In this document: positions 34,729 through 43,075 of the stretch, one piece after another
Layout of the letters: every line of letters begins with the position of its first letter
How positions within the stretch are numbered: position 1 is the stretch's first letter
Translations under genes and position numbers: made by a program
The notes under the pieces: generated by a model
Told to the model about the DNA's origin: nothing
Database searches by the model: none
Seen by the model: the letters and a program-made list of their open reading frames with translations, nothing else
Source: DATFXM01 sp035315885
GTDB lineage: Bacteria; Acidobacteriota; Blastocatellia; UBA7656
Reading direction: 5' to 3'
DNA length: 64,000 nt
Assembly (NCBI GenBank): GCA_035315885.1
Contig: DATFXM010000093.1
Location: 1-64,000, forward strand

Positions 34729-35994
34729 TCAGATTCCTCCTACAAACTTGCCCGGGTTCAAAAGTGATTCCGGATCAAATCTCTCCTTGACCTGCCGCAT
34801 AAGATGAAGCGAGTTTCCGATTTCACCCCAGGCATCGACCAGCTTTTTGACTTCGGCCGGCGCTTGCTCGACGACTAGTGTACCGCCTGCCGATTCCGCA
34901 GACAGCCGAAGCGCGCGAATAGATTCCACCACGCGAGCGCCGTCTTGCACATCCCCGAGAGTCAATCTCACGATTCCCGCGAGGACATCTGCCGAAACAG
35001 CATTCACCGACGTAGCACCAAGAACTTTAAGTAAAGTCTCGGCGAGGCGCGCCGGGGGGACGCTTATCTTCAACGCGCAACTTCTGCGAGCGTCAATCTC
35101 GGCAATGTCTCTCCAGAAGTCATGACCTGCGCCGGACGATCGTTCTTCAGATTCAAAACCAGACGTAACCTTTTTCAGAAGTCGTCGCACTTGCTCCGCC
35201 ACCGCAGCTTCGTCGTCGACGAATCTCACCGCCAGCAGCTCGTCTCGACTTCCATCATCCAGACCCGAGACCATAAACAGTGAGCTGGGCCGAAGTTCTC
35301 TGGTCTGAGACAGCTCGCCTGCTAACTCGATCAATGCATTTCGATTCCCGCGCAGGAGTATTGTCCTGTCGCAGTCCGGTAGCGGGCGGAGTTTGAAAAT
35401 CGCATGCGTCACCACTGCCAGAGTCCCAAACGAACCGACATACAGCTTGTTCATGTCATAGCCGGCTACATTCTTGACTACGCGTCCTCCGCTCTTGCTG
35501 GTCGAACCGTCCACGTGCGCCAGTCGAAGCCCGATTACGTAGTCGCGCGGAACTCCAAACGAAGCGCGCAAGGTGCCGCTTGAATTGCACGAGACAACCC
35601 CGCCGATCGTTGCAATGCTGCGTCTGGGCGGATCCAGCGGAAGCCATTGCCGGCTCGCGCCTACGGTCTCGTTCAAACGGTCGAGCACTAATCCGGCCTC
35701 AGCAATGATCGTCAGGTCTGCGGGACTATAGTCAACGATCCGGTTCAGCTTCTCCAAACTTATGACTACGCCGGCACGACGCAAAGGATTGCCACAGTCC
35801 AGCCACGTTCGAGCGCCCGCCGGAATCACCACCGTCTTCTCTGCAGAACAAGCCTTCAGGCATTCGATGAGCTCCTCGAGCGAGGCAACTGAAACAAGTG
35901 GAACGCACTGCGGACCGGTCGTCGTCTGGACGCGTACTTCATTGGTCCCTGGGCCAACGATCGACTCCAGTAATTGTCCAATCCCACCGCTCAT
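34729..35994 (-). CDS. glcE: Glycolate oxidase FAD-binding subunit
   Basis: 421 residues, FAD-binding type-4 domain: PAGARTWLDCGNPLRRAGVVISLEKLNRI and GGVVSCNSSGTLRASFG, plus the VVKNVAGYDMNKLYVGSFGTL segment. GlcE is the second flavoprotein of glycolate oxidase together with GlcD. Its place between an FHA-DUF309 gene and glcF is unusual only in that extra gene. Confidence 0.93.
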   Translation of the reverse strand: MSGGIGQLLESIVGPGTNEVRVQTTTGPQCVPLVSVASLEELIECLKACSAEKTVVIPAGARTWLDCGNPLRRAGVVISLEKLNRIVDYSPADLTIIAEAGLVLDRLNETVGASRQWLPLDPPRRSIATIGGVVSCNSSGTLRASFGVPRDYVIGLRLAHVDGSTSKSGGRVVKNVAGYDMNKLYVGSFGTLAVVTHAIFKLRPLPDCDRTILLRGNRNALIELAGELSQTRELRPSSLFMVSGLDDGSRDELLAVRFVDDEAAVAEQVRRLLKKVTSGFESEERSSGAGHDFWRDIAEIDARRSCALKISVPPARLAETLLKVLGATSVNAVSADVLAGIVRLTLGDVQDGARVVESIRALRLSAESAGGTLVVEQAPAEVKKLVDAWGEIGNSLHLMRQVKERFDPESLLNPGKFVGGI

Positions 35995-36058
35995 AAGACG
36001 ACATCAGGTCCTGCTTTTCAATCTGCTCCTCGCCGATTGCTCCTTGGCCGCAACGCTT

Positions 36059-36802
36059 CTAACGTTCGGACGCGCTTCGTTCAGTTCTTTCGAAACGAAT
36101 TGTCGGCCAGGGCGACTCTACTGTCGGACACGAATCCCATCCACTCGCAACTGCGTCGGCGAAAAACTTGCGAAGCTGTTCTTCAAAATCGACGAGATCA
36201 ATCGACATGAAGTTGTCTGGCAGTTGCGATAATTTCTCCACTGCATTGTCGTGAAGGCCGCGCGCACCCTTCGCATTGCCTCTTTGATAGTGCAGCAGCG
36301 CGACTGAGGTTTGAATGAGCATTTGGTAAAAGACCTTCGCCTCGCCGTTCGAACGCAACCAGATTTCCTCCCACACCTCGTGAGCCTCGTAGTATTGTCC
36401 GCTGTTGAAATGATCGACTCCTGTTACATACTCGCGAGGGTATTGCGACCGTAGTTCAGACGAGAATGCCGGTGCCGCATCTGCCAGCGTCGCGAGTTCG
36501 TCGGAAGAGACTTCATCATCGCAATCGAACACCAGCACAAACGGCCCGGCCCGGATCTGGTCGCCATGGGTCAATTCAATCCAGCTTACCTGCTGGTTAT
36601 TCACGAAGGTACCATTGCCGCTTGCGTTGTCGACCAGGACGAATTTCGTTCCCTGCGTTTCAATGAAAAAGTGATGGCGGGAAACGATCGGGTGCGGGAG
36701 AACGCAATCGCAGCTCTTATGGCGGCCGAACACCACCTTCGGGCGATCCAGCGAAACAAATTCGCCGGCTTGTGGTCCGGAATCGATTCGAACGCGGGCC
36801 AT
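36059..36802 (-). CDS. FHA-DUF309 fusion protein
   Basis: 247 residues. An FHA domain occupies about 1-100 (VVFGRHKSCDCVLPHPIVSRHH, NASGNGTFVNN). A DUF309 helical domain occupies about 120-215, with the family signature YVTGVDHFNSGQYYEAHEVWEEIW and AVALLHYQRGNAKGARGLH. The C-terminal ~20 residues are polar. FHA domains bind phosphothreonine; DUF309 has no established function. The gene lies between glcD and glcE with 54-64 bp gaps, so it is part of the glycolate operon, which suggests that the operon product or its regulation is linked to Ser/Thr phosphorylation. Confidence 0.82.
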   Translation of the reverse strand: MARVRIDSGPQAGEFVSLDRPKVVFGRHKSCDCVLPHPIVSRHHFFIETQGTKFVLVDNASGNGTFVNNQQVSWIELTHGDQIRAGPFVLVFDCDDEVSSDELATLADAAPAFSSELRSQYPREYVTGVDHFNSGQYYEAHEVWEEIWLRSNGEAKVFYQMLIQTSVALLHYQRGNAKGARGLHDNAVEKLSQLPDNFMSIDLVDFEEQLRKFFADAVASGWDSCPTVESPWPTIRFERTERSASER

Positions 36803-36856
36803 GAAGTTTCAGGTCAGCATGCGCGGTGAAGTGACCGGCTCAGCTCCTAAGAGACT

Positions 36857-38380
36857 CTACCTTACTAAGGGTGCTTGGGACGAGGCAAGCCGGTCCTCCT
36901 TCGCTGCGAATTCGTGAGGCTGAAGGCGGTGTCTGTAGTCTTCGAGCCCAAATCCACAAAACCTGCAAGTTTTCGTGGCAGGTATCACCTTACCTGGATT
37001 GCAGAGTCCATCGTGATTGAAGACGTCTCGCACCGCCATCATTCGTTGTATGTCCTCATCGTCGAAGATCAAGCTCATGTAGCGGATCTTGTCCATGCCA
37101 ACGCCGTGCTCTCCGGTAATCGAGCCGCCAACTCGTACGCACAACTCCATTATTTCCTTCGAGGCGGCTTCAACGCGCTTGACCTGGTCGGCATCTCTTC
37201 CATCAAAGCTGATGTTTGGGTGAAGGTTCCCGTCACCTGCATGAAATACGTTTGCGACAGTCAGACCATGGTTCCGGGCGATCGCATATATCTCGTCGAG
37301 AACTTCCGGGAGCTTCGAACGCGGGATCACCGCGTCCTGAACCATCAAGTCGGCTTTGATGCGTCCCATAGCGCCAAAAGCTCTCTTTCGCGCCGCCCAG
37401 AGTTTCTGACGTTCCGCGTCGTCTCGGGCTACGCGAACCGCCCTGGCGTTGTTGCGCTTGCAGATCTCGACCACCCTGGCAACCGATTCGTCGAGACCTG
37501 CAGCCAACCCGTCCGCCTCGATTATCAACAGCGCCGCAACATCAGTTGGGAAGCCGCCCGCGAAAATAGACTCCTCGATTGCGCGAATGGTCGCCTGATC
37601 TATCATTTCAAGGGCTGCGGGAAATATTCCAGCAGCGATGATCTCAGACACTGTTCGGCTTGCGTCCGTGACCGTCATGAACTCACCAAGCAGGGTCTTC
37701 ACGGATTCGGGCAACCGGGTCAACCTCAAAGTCGCCTTTGTTACTACACCGAGGGTACCCTCGCTACCAACAAATACTCCCAGAAGGTCATAGCCCGGAA
37801 CGTCGACTGGTCCGCCGCCGAGGGTGACTATCTCGCCCGACGGCAAAACTACTTCTGCCGCCAGCACGTGGTTCGTAGTCATTCCGTATTTCAAGCAATG
37901 CGGACCGCCGGAATTCTCGGCTATGTTGCCTCCAATGGTGCAGGCCATCTGACTGGAAGGGTCAGGGGCGTAGTGCCAACCGTCCGGACTGGTGGCCTGT
38001 GAGATCTGTAGGTTTATCACGCCCGGTTCGACAACCGCGATGCGGTTCTCATAATCGATTTCGAGAATACGATTGAGCCGCGCCATCTCGAGGATCACCG
38101 CGCCGGACATCCCCAATGCCCCACCTGACAGCCCGGTGCCGGCGCCTCTTGGCGCAAACGGAATTCTATTCTCGGCGAGTATTTTGACTACAGACTCAAC
38201 TTCCTGGGCGCTGCCGGGAATGACCACGGCAGACGGAAGAGCTTTATGAATCGTGAGCGCATCAGACTCGTAGACCAGAAGCTCGTCCGGTTCAGTGAGG
38301 ACGAACCGTTCGCCCACTGCCGCTCTGAGGTCACGCGCAACGGCATCGTCGATGCGATCAGCTTTGATGGACGCCAACAT
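36857..38380 (-). CDS. glcD: Glycolate oxidase subunit GlcD
   Basis: 507 residues. The FAD-binding part has APRGAGTGLSGGALG and IGGNIAENSGGPHCLKYGMT; the C-terminal FAD oxidase domain has NVFHAGDGNLHPNI and GSITGEHGVGMDK, the D-lactate/glycolate dehydrogenase signature. A CRFCGFG near the end is unusual for plain GlcD and could hold a metal site. It catalyses glycolate to glyoxylate. It starts 33 bp after the CysO-MoeZ fusion gene and probably shares its transcript. Confidence 0.94.
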   Translation of the reverse strand: MLASIKADRIDDAVARDLRAAVGERFVLTEPDELLVYESDALTIHKALPSAVVIPGSAQEVESVVKILAENRIPFAPRGAGTGLSGGALGMSGAVILEMARLNRILEIDYENRIAVVEPGVINLQISQATSPDGWHYAPDPSSQMACTIGGNIAENSGGPHCLKYGMTTNHVLAAEVVLPSGEIVTLGGGPVDVPGYDLLGVFVGSEGTLGVVTKATLRLTRLPESVKTLLGEFMTVTDASRTVSEIIAAGIFPAALEMIDQATIRAIEESIFAGGFPTDVAALLIIEADGLAAGLDESVARVVEICKRNNARAVRVARDDAERQKLWAARKRAFGAMGRIKADLMVQDAVIPRSKLPEVLDEIYAIARNHGLTVANVFHAGDGNLHPNISFDGRDADQVKRVEAASKEIMELCVRVGGSITGEHGVGMDKIRYMSLIFDDEDIQRMMAVRDVFNHDGLCNPGKVIPATKTCRFCGFGLEDYRHRLQPHEFAAKEDRLASSQAPLVR

Positions 38381-38413
38381 TGGCTCAGCAATGCGCGTTG
38401 TATCAGCTCGCGC

Positions 38414-39850
38414 TCAATACTTCGGAACGGTCGGGTCTACGTCGTCCGACCATCGCAGGATTCCGCCTACGAGATTCTTGACTCGGCGGTACCCCGCTTG
38501 TTTCAGGAACTCGACTGCCATGCCGCTTCTGACTCCGCTCTTGCAGTGCACGACGATTTCATCAGCGGTGGAGAGCTCGTGAAGCCTCTCGGGCAGAGTT
38601 GCGCGAGGAACCAGCCGGGACCCCGGTATTCGCGCTATGGCGTACTCCTCGGGCTCACGAACGTCCAGCAGCACGAAGTCGTCGCGTTTATCCATCTTCG
38701 CCTTGAGCTCGAGAGGCGTTATCTCAAACTCGGACCCGAGGCTGACCTGTTCATGAGGCGTAACACCGCAGAATTGGTTGTAGTCGATCAGCTCGTGAAT
38801 CGTGCGGTTTGGACCGCAAATCGGGCAGTCGGGATTCTTTCTAAGTCTCAACTCGCGAAACTTCATCTTGAGCGCATCGAACAACACAAGCCTGCCAATC
38901 AGTGCATCACCTTTTCCAAGGATCAGTTTTACAGTCTCAATCGCCTGAATAACCCCGATGACGCCCGGCAGTACCCCCAGCACACCACCTTCTGCGCAAC
39001 TAGGGACAAGCCCCGGCGGCGGAGGCTCCGGATAGAGGCAGCGATAGCAGGGTCCCTCTTGCGCGTAGAACACCGTTGCCTGGCCTTCAAAACGGAAGAT
39101 CGAACCGTACACGTTGGGCTTTCCTAGAAGGACACAGGCGTCGTTCACCAGATATCGCGTCGGAAAGTTGTCGGTGCCATCTACAATAATGTCGTACTCA
39201 CCGAGGATATCGAGCGCGTTCTCGGACGTAAGCGCTGTTTCATACGTTTCGACATTTACATAAGGGTTTATCTCGGCTATCCGCTCTTTTGCAGACTCGA
39301 GCTTTGGCTTACCGACATTCGACGTCGAGTGAATGATCTGACGCTGGAGGTTTGTGAAATCCACGACGTCGAAATCTACGATGCCCATTCTGCCCACCCC
39401 GGCAGCCGCGAGGTAGAGCGCCAGAGGCGAACCCAGTCCCCCTGCGCCGATGCACAGCACTTTTGCAGCCTTCAGCTTCTTCTGACCCTCGAGCGCAACT
39501 TCCGGCATGATCAAGTGACGGCTGTAACGAAGAATCTCATCGTGGTCCAGCTCGACACCTTCCGCGGCCGCGCTGGAGCCACCAGCTATCGACGGGACGA
39601 TGCTCAGCACATCGCCATCACGAACACCGGTTGCGCCCTTTTCCAAATAGCGAACGTCTTCGTCATTCACGTAGACATTCACAAAATTGCGAAGCTGCCC
39701 GTCGTCGCCGTACAGATGCTTCTTCAACGCAGGGAACTCGCTGGTGAGCGCGCTGAGCGCCTCATCCACCGTTTGTCCTGAAACCGAGACTGCCTCTTTC
39801 CCACCTGTGAAGGCTCGAAGAGCCGTTGGAACCTGTATGCTGATCGCCAT
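38414..39850 (-). CDS. CysO-like sulfur carrier fused to MoeZ-type E1 and rhodanese
   Basis: 478 residues from the ATG at 39850, with AAGGAGA 5 bp before it. Residues 1-91 are a ubiquitin-fold sulfur carrier with the CysO pattern FVNVYVNDEDVRYL and a terminal VPSIAGG; the di-Gly is at 90-91. Here it is internal and followed by a 16-residue linker. Residues ~110-370 are a MoeB/ThiF/MoeZ E1: GAGGLGSPLALYL binds ATP, CYRC (268-271) and CPICG hold zinc, and C285 in SCAEGGVLG matches the Uba4/MOCS3 cysteine. Residues ~385-478 are a rhodanese domain with active Cys436 (HCKSGVRSG). In Mycobacterium, MoeZ charges CysO with sulfur and CysM and Mec use it to make cysteine; here all partners except a separate CysO are in the operon. 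The fused layout needs cleavage after Gly91 to expose the reactive end. Confidence 0.9.
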   Translation of the reverse strand: MAISIQVPTALRAFTGGKEAVSVSGQTVDEALSALTSEFPALKKHLYGDDGQLRNFVNVYVNDEDVRYLEKGATGVRDGDVLSIVPSIAGGSSAAAEGVELDHDEILRYSRHLIMPEVALEGQKKLKAAKVLCIGAGGLGSPLALYLAAAGVGRMGIVDFDVVDFTNLQRQIIHSTSNVGKPKLESAKERIAEINPYVNVETYETALTSENALDILGEYDIIVDGTDNFPTRYLVNDACVLLGKPNVYGSIFRFEGQATVFYAQEGPCYRCLYPEPPPPGLVPSCAEGGVLGVLPGVIGVIQAIETVKLILGKGDALIGRLVLFDALKMKFRELRLRKNPDCPICGPNRTIHELIDYNQFCGVTPHEQVSLGSEFEITPLELKAKMDKRDDFVLLDVREPEEYAIARIPGSRLVPRATLPERLHELSTADEIVVHCKSGVRSGMAVEFLKQAGYRRVKNLVGGILRWSDDVDPTVPKY

Positions 39851-39917
39851 ACTTCTCCTTCGCTTTTTTCCTTGCGCGCCCTCGCGCGTGGCTGATGCTC
39901 GCCTGTTAAACCCGTTG

Positions 39918-40382
39918 CTAATCCCGTTCGAGCAAAACCTCTTCACGCTCGAATTTGTCGTAGTTCGGCTTGCTAAACGAATTCAAAACCGTTGCTCTTC
40001 CTTTTTCAACCGACACGATTACATAAGACTCGCCGGGCCAGCAAGAATGATCCAGATCAAACCCAGACGGCACGGCCGGATGGTCAGGATGCGAGTGATA
40101 GTAGCCAATGATTCCGAACCCTTCGGCCCGTGCGCTATCATCGGCGCGTTTGTATTGAGCCGGGGTTATCAGGTAACGATTCGCGCGAGACTCGACTCGC
40201 CCGTCCGGCGTCTTCGCTCCTTCGCGATCGATCCATTCATTCTCCGCCTTGTAAATCCCGAGCAGCACGTTAGACCCGTCTTCGACTGTCCCGAGCAGGA
40301 AACCGCAGCACTCGTGCGGATAGGTCTCCTCTCCGTGTGCCCTGATCTGATCCACCACTTCCTGTTTGACTCTTAAGGCCAT
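39918..40382 (-). CDS. JAMM metallopeptidase (Mec-like)
   Basis: 154 residues with a complete JAMM motif: Glu24 (HECCGFLLG) and His96, His98, Ser106, Asp109 in YYHSHPDHPAVPSGFD. The zinc site and the spacing H-x-H-x7-S-x2-D are intact. The family cleaves peptide or isopeptide bonds after Gly-Gly in ubiquitin-like proteins; Mec of M. tuberculosis removes cysteine from CysO. It precedes the CysO-MoeZ gene by 67 bp. Besides releasing cysteine it may cut the fusion after Gly91. Confidence 0.92.
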   Translation of the reverse strand: MALRVKQEVVDQIRAHGEETYPHECCGFLLGTVEDGSNVLLGIYKAENEWIDREGAKTPDGRVESRANRYLITPAQYKRADDSARAEGFGIIGYYHSHPDHPAVPSGFDLDHSCWPGESYVIVSVEKGRATVLNSFSKPNYDKFEREEVLLERD

Positions 40383-40393
40383 TCGACCTCGGC

Positions 40394-40933
40394 TCAGAAT
40401 TGAATAGACTGCGATGGCCGCACGGCTATGGCGTGCTCGCCTACGCCGAACCCATCCAGCACCGAGTTGTGATGCGCGATGATCTGTGCCGCACTCAAGA
40501 CATTGCTGTCGACCGTTGTATGAGCGTCGCCAACCAGCGTGACATCGTAGCCCAGGCTAACCGCGCGACGACAAATGGTGTCGATACAGTACGGCGTCTC
40601 ACATCCAGTGACCACCAGATGACCAATGCCGCGTGAATCCAGTTCACGCGCAAGCGACGTCTCGTAAAAAGAGTCCGGCGCAAGCTTTCTGATCACCGGT
40701 TCGCCATCGGCCGGAGCAATCGCGGGATGTATCTTCCAGCCCGCCGTTCCGCTCTCCAGAATATCGCCGGATTGGCCGTCGTGTTGCACGTACAGCACCG
40801 GAACACCGGCGGCTCGTGCCTTCGACAAGAGCCCATCGATCGTTCGGAGAACCTCTCCGCCCTTGTAAGCGTGAAGACCGTCGATTATACCGACCTGCAC
40901 ATCAATCACCAGTAGAGCTGTGCCGCTTTTCAA
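40394..40933 (-). CDS. Isochorismatase-family hydrolase
   Basis: 179 residues from the TTG at 40933, which overlaps the cysM stop (TTGA); the longer frame to 41113 has a basic, low-complexity N-terminus and overlaps cysM. The cysteine hydrolase fold is shown by LLVIDVQVGI (Asp), the Lys at VIRKLAPDSF and the nucleophile Cys in GHLVVTGCETPYCIDT. Substrate unknown; family members hydrolyse amides or thiol esters such as nicotinamide. Its overlap with cysM and closeness to the JAMM gene (11 bp) ties it to the cysteine operon. Confidence 0.87.
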   Translation of the reverse strand: MKSGTALLVIDVQVGIIDGLHAYKGGEVLRTIDGLLSKARAAGVPVLYVQHDGQSGDILESGTAGWKIHPAIAPADGEPVIRKLAPDSFYETSLARELDSRGIGHLVVTGCETPYCIDTICRRAVSLGYDVTLVGDAHTTVDSNVLSAAQIIAHHNSVLDGFGVGEHAIAVRPSQSIQF

Positions 40934-41898
40934 GACTGTCCTCGCTCGACGTCCCAGAACTTCTCGCTCAGGTACTTGTCCCCGCCGTCTGGGAATACCG
41001 TGACGACAACACCGGAGTCGGTGCTGCCGGCAACCTCCAAAGCCGCCGCGAGAGCAGCGCCCGCCGACACCCCTACGAGCAGACCCTCTTCGCGTCCGAG
41101 CCTTCTCGCGCAATCGTGAGCCGCTTCCGTCCCGATCTCCAGGTTTTCGTCCGCCAGTTCCGGGTCGTAGATGCCGGGCACGATCGACGTAGGCATGTGC
41201 TTCAGCCCTTCAAGACCGTGAAACGGAGAGTCAGGCTGGAAAGAAATGATCCTGATTTCGGGGTTCAGTTCCTTGAGCCTACGCCCGACTCCTACAAAAG
41301 TGCCGCTTGTGCCCAGTCCCGCGACAAAATGAGTTACACCGCCGCCTGTCTGCTCCCAGATTTCCAGGGCGGTACTCTCGTAGTGAGCCTTCCAGTTTGC
41401 CGGATTGTTGTATTGATCCGGGTAGAAGTACTCGTCCGGGTTCTCGGCATACAGCCGTCGAGCCTCACGGATAGCCCCGTCGGAGCCTTCGAGCGGCGAA
41501 GTAAGTACAAGGTCGGCCCCGTAAGTTCTCAGAATTCGCTTTCGTTCCTCGCTGGCATTCTGAGGCAGCGCGAGTCTGACTTTGTAGCCCTTCGAAGCGC
41601 CGATCCAGGCGTAGGCGATGCCGGTGTTCCCCGACGTTGCGTCCAGGATGGTCTTGCCGGGCACGAGTGCCCCTCGACGCTCGCCGTCCAGGATCATGTT
41701 AAGCGCAGGCCTGTCCTTGACCGAGCCCCCGGGGTTGAACCATTCAGCCTTTGCGTAGATTTTGACCGCTTGCAGGTGCCGGGTTAGATTACGCAGTTTC
41801 AGCAACGGCGTGTTGCCTACGAGTTCCCAGGCTTCGAGCGGTTCACTGGCCGAGCGCACCCCTTGTGCTTGTCCGTTGAAGGTTCTTCTCGCGTTCAT
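40930..41898 (-). CDS. cysM: PLP-dependent cysteine synthase (CysM type)
   Basis: 322 residues. The PLP lysine is in GGSVKDRPA, the phosphate loop in SGNTGIAY, and the second loop in GLGTSGTFVGVGR. The order of segments places it near CysM/CysK; the gene context with a CysO-like carrier and a JAMM peptidase supports the CysM type, which uses O-phosphoserine and thiocarboxylated CysO. That choice of substrate is inferred from neighbours. First gene of the nine-gene minus-strand run. Confidence 0.88.
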   Translation of the reverse strand: MNARRTFNGQAQGVRSASEPLEAWELVGNTPLLKLRNLTRHLQAVKIYAKAEWFNPGGSVKDRPALNMILDGERRGALVPGKTILDATSGNTGIAYAWIGASKGYKVRLALPQNASEERKRILRTYGADLVLTSPLEGSDGAIREARRLYAENPDEYFYPDQYNNPANWKAHYESTALEIWEQTGGGVTHFVAGLGTSGTFVGVGRRLKELNPEIRIISFQPDSPFHGLEGLKHMPTSIVPGIYDPELADENLEIGTEAAHDCARRLGREEGLLVGVSAGAALAAALEVAGSTDSGVVVTVFPDGGDKYLSEKFWDVERGQS

Positions 41899-41962
41899 CG
41901 TGTTCAGTTAAGAAATCCATCTCGCCTCGGCTCTGGAAGGATAGCATCTCTGTACGGGACAA

Positions 41963-42053
41963 AGGAAGTTCTGAGTACTGAGTTCTGAGTTCTGAGTGCG
42001 ACCCTAAGGGTTAATCCGTACTCGGTACTCAGCGCTCAGCACTCGGCGCTTTC
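41963..42053. repeat. Clean inverted heptad pair upstream of cysM
   Basis: AAAGGAAGTTCTGAGTACTGAGTTCTGAGT at 41961-41990 and the inverse GTACTCGGTACTCAGCGCTCAGCACTCGGCGC at 42018-42049 enclose CGACCCTAAGGGTTAATCCG, itself palindrome-like. This is one of the most symmetrical copies and lies in the gap between divergent cysM and the FdhE-like gene. Confidence 0.92.
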
Positions 42054-42126
42054 TCTAGGCAGTGATCACGAGTACACTTAAGGCTCACCCGCGGGCTGAT
42101 TCTCCGAAAGTGTGGGATTAGCACCT

Positions 42127-42981
42127 ATGGCGGCTCAGGACTGGGACGACAGGATCAAGCGCGCCGGCATTCTGGCAAAACAGCTCGATTTTGCCAGAGA
42201 ACCGCTGTCCTTCTACAGCAAGCTGGCCGGTTTTCAAAAAGAACTCTACACCTACGTCTCGCGAGAGCTGGGAGCGATCCCAACCGAATCGCACCAGGAC
42301 TGTCCTTTTCACGGAGGCTCCCTCAGCGCTCACTTGCCGGTACTCATAGACATATTCCCCTCGTTTGTTACGTTGACAAAAGAAATCGGCACCGAAGCGC
42401 TATCCTTCATAGCCGACGAGCTGTCTACGGTAAGCAGTCGGAGCGAGTGGGGAGCGCTTCTGGAGGCTTTCTGGTCGCGCGTGCTGGTCAACAATCTCCT
42501 TGACGACAATCCAGCCGTAGTCTTTTTCCCGAAGGCGTTTCTTCAGCCTTATGCCGAGTTCATAGCCGACCGTCACAAAGCTGCTGATTCACCTCCAGCA
42601 TGGGAGCTGACCGAAGGAAACGAGCGACTCTGCCCTTTGTGCGGGTCGAGACCGCAACTTGCGGTGCTCAAGCCCGAGGGGGAGGGCTCGCTTCGAATGC
42701 TCTGCTGCTCGATGTGTATGACGGAATGGCGCTTCAGGCGCGTGTGCTGCGCGGCTTGCGGCGAAGAAAGTGTCTTCAACCTTTCCTATCACAAAGCTGA
42801 TGAATTTCCTCACGTCCGCATTGATGTCTGCGAGAACTGCCACGGCTACATAAAGACAATCGACCTCTCGGTCCAGGGCCACGCGGTGCCGGTCGTAGAT
42901 GAAATCGCTGCGATGCCTCTGGACCTCTGGGCCTCCGAAAAAGGCTACAAGAAGATTGAATTGAACCTGGTCGGCGTGTAA
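42127..42981 (+). CDS. FdhE-like formate dehydrogenase accessory protein
   Basis: 284 residues from the ATG at 42127; a GTG at 42112 is the alternative. Four pairs of Cys residues are spaced as in FdhE: CPLCGSRP, CCSMCMTEW, CCAACGE and CENCHGYIK, all in the C-terminal half and consistent with rubredoxin-like metal sites. FdhE helps to assemble respiratory formate dehydrogenases. No formate dehydrogenase gene is in the window. A MobB-like gene lies 2.4 kb downstream, which would suit a molybdenum context. Confidence 0.75.
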   Translation: MAAQDWDDRIKRAGILAKQLDFAREPLSFYSKLAGFQKELYTYVSRELGAIPTESHQDCPFHGGSLSAHLPVLIDIFPSFVTLTKEIGTEALSFIADELSTVSSRSEWGALLEAFWSRVLVNNLLDDNPAVVFFPKAFLQPYAEFIADRHKAADSPPAWELTEGNERLCPLCGSRPQLAVLKPEGEGSLRMLCCSMCMTEWRFRRVCCAACGEESVFNLSYHKADEFPHVRIDVCENCHGYIKTIDLSVQGHAVPVVDEIAAMPLDLWASEKGYKKIELNLVGV

Positions 42982-43075
42982 GCCCGAAGTGGGTGCTGAT
43001 TTACCCGGACCTATTCTAATTGCAATCCATTTTTCTGTACTGCTCAGGTTACTTCTGGAAGGAGGTCCGAAAAAA

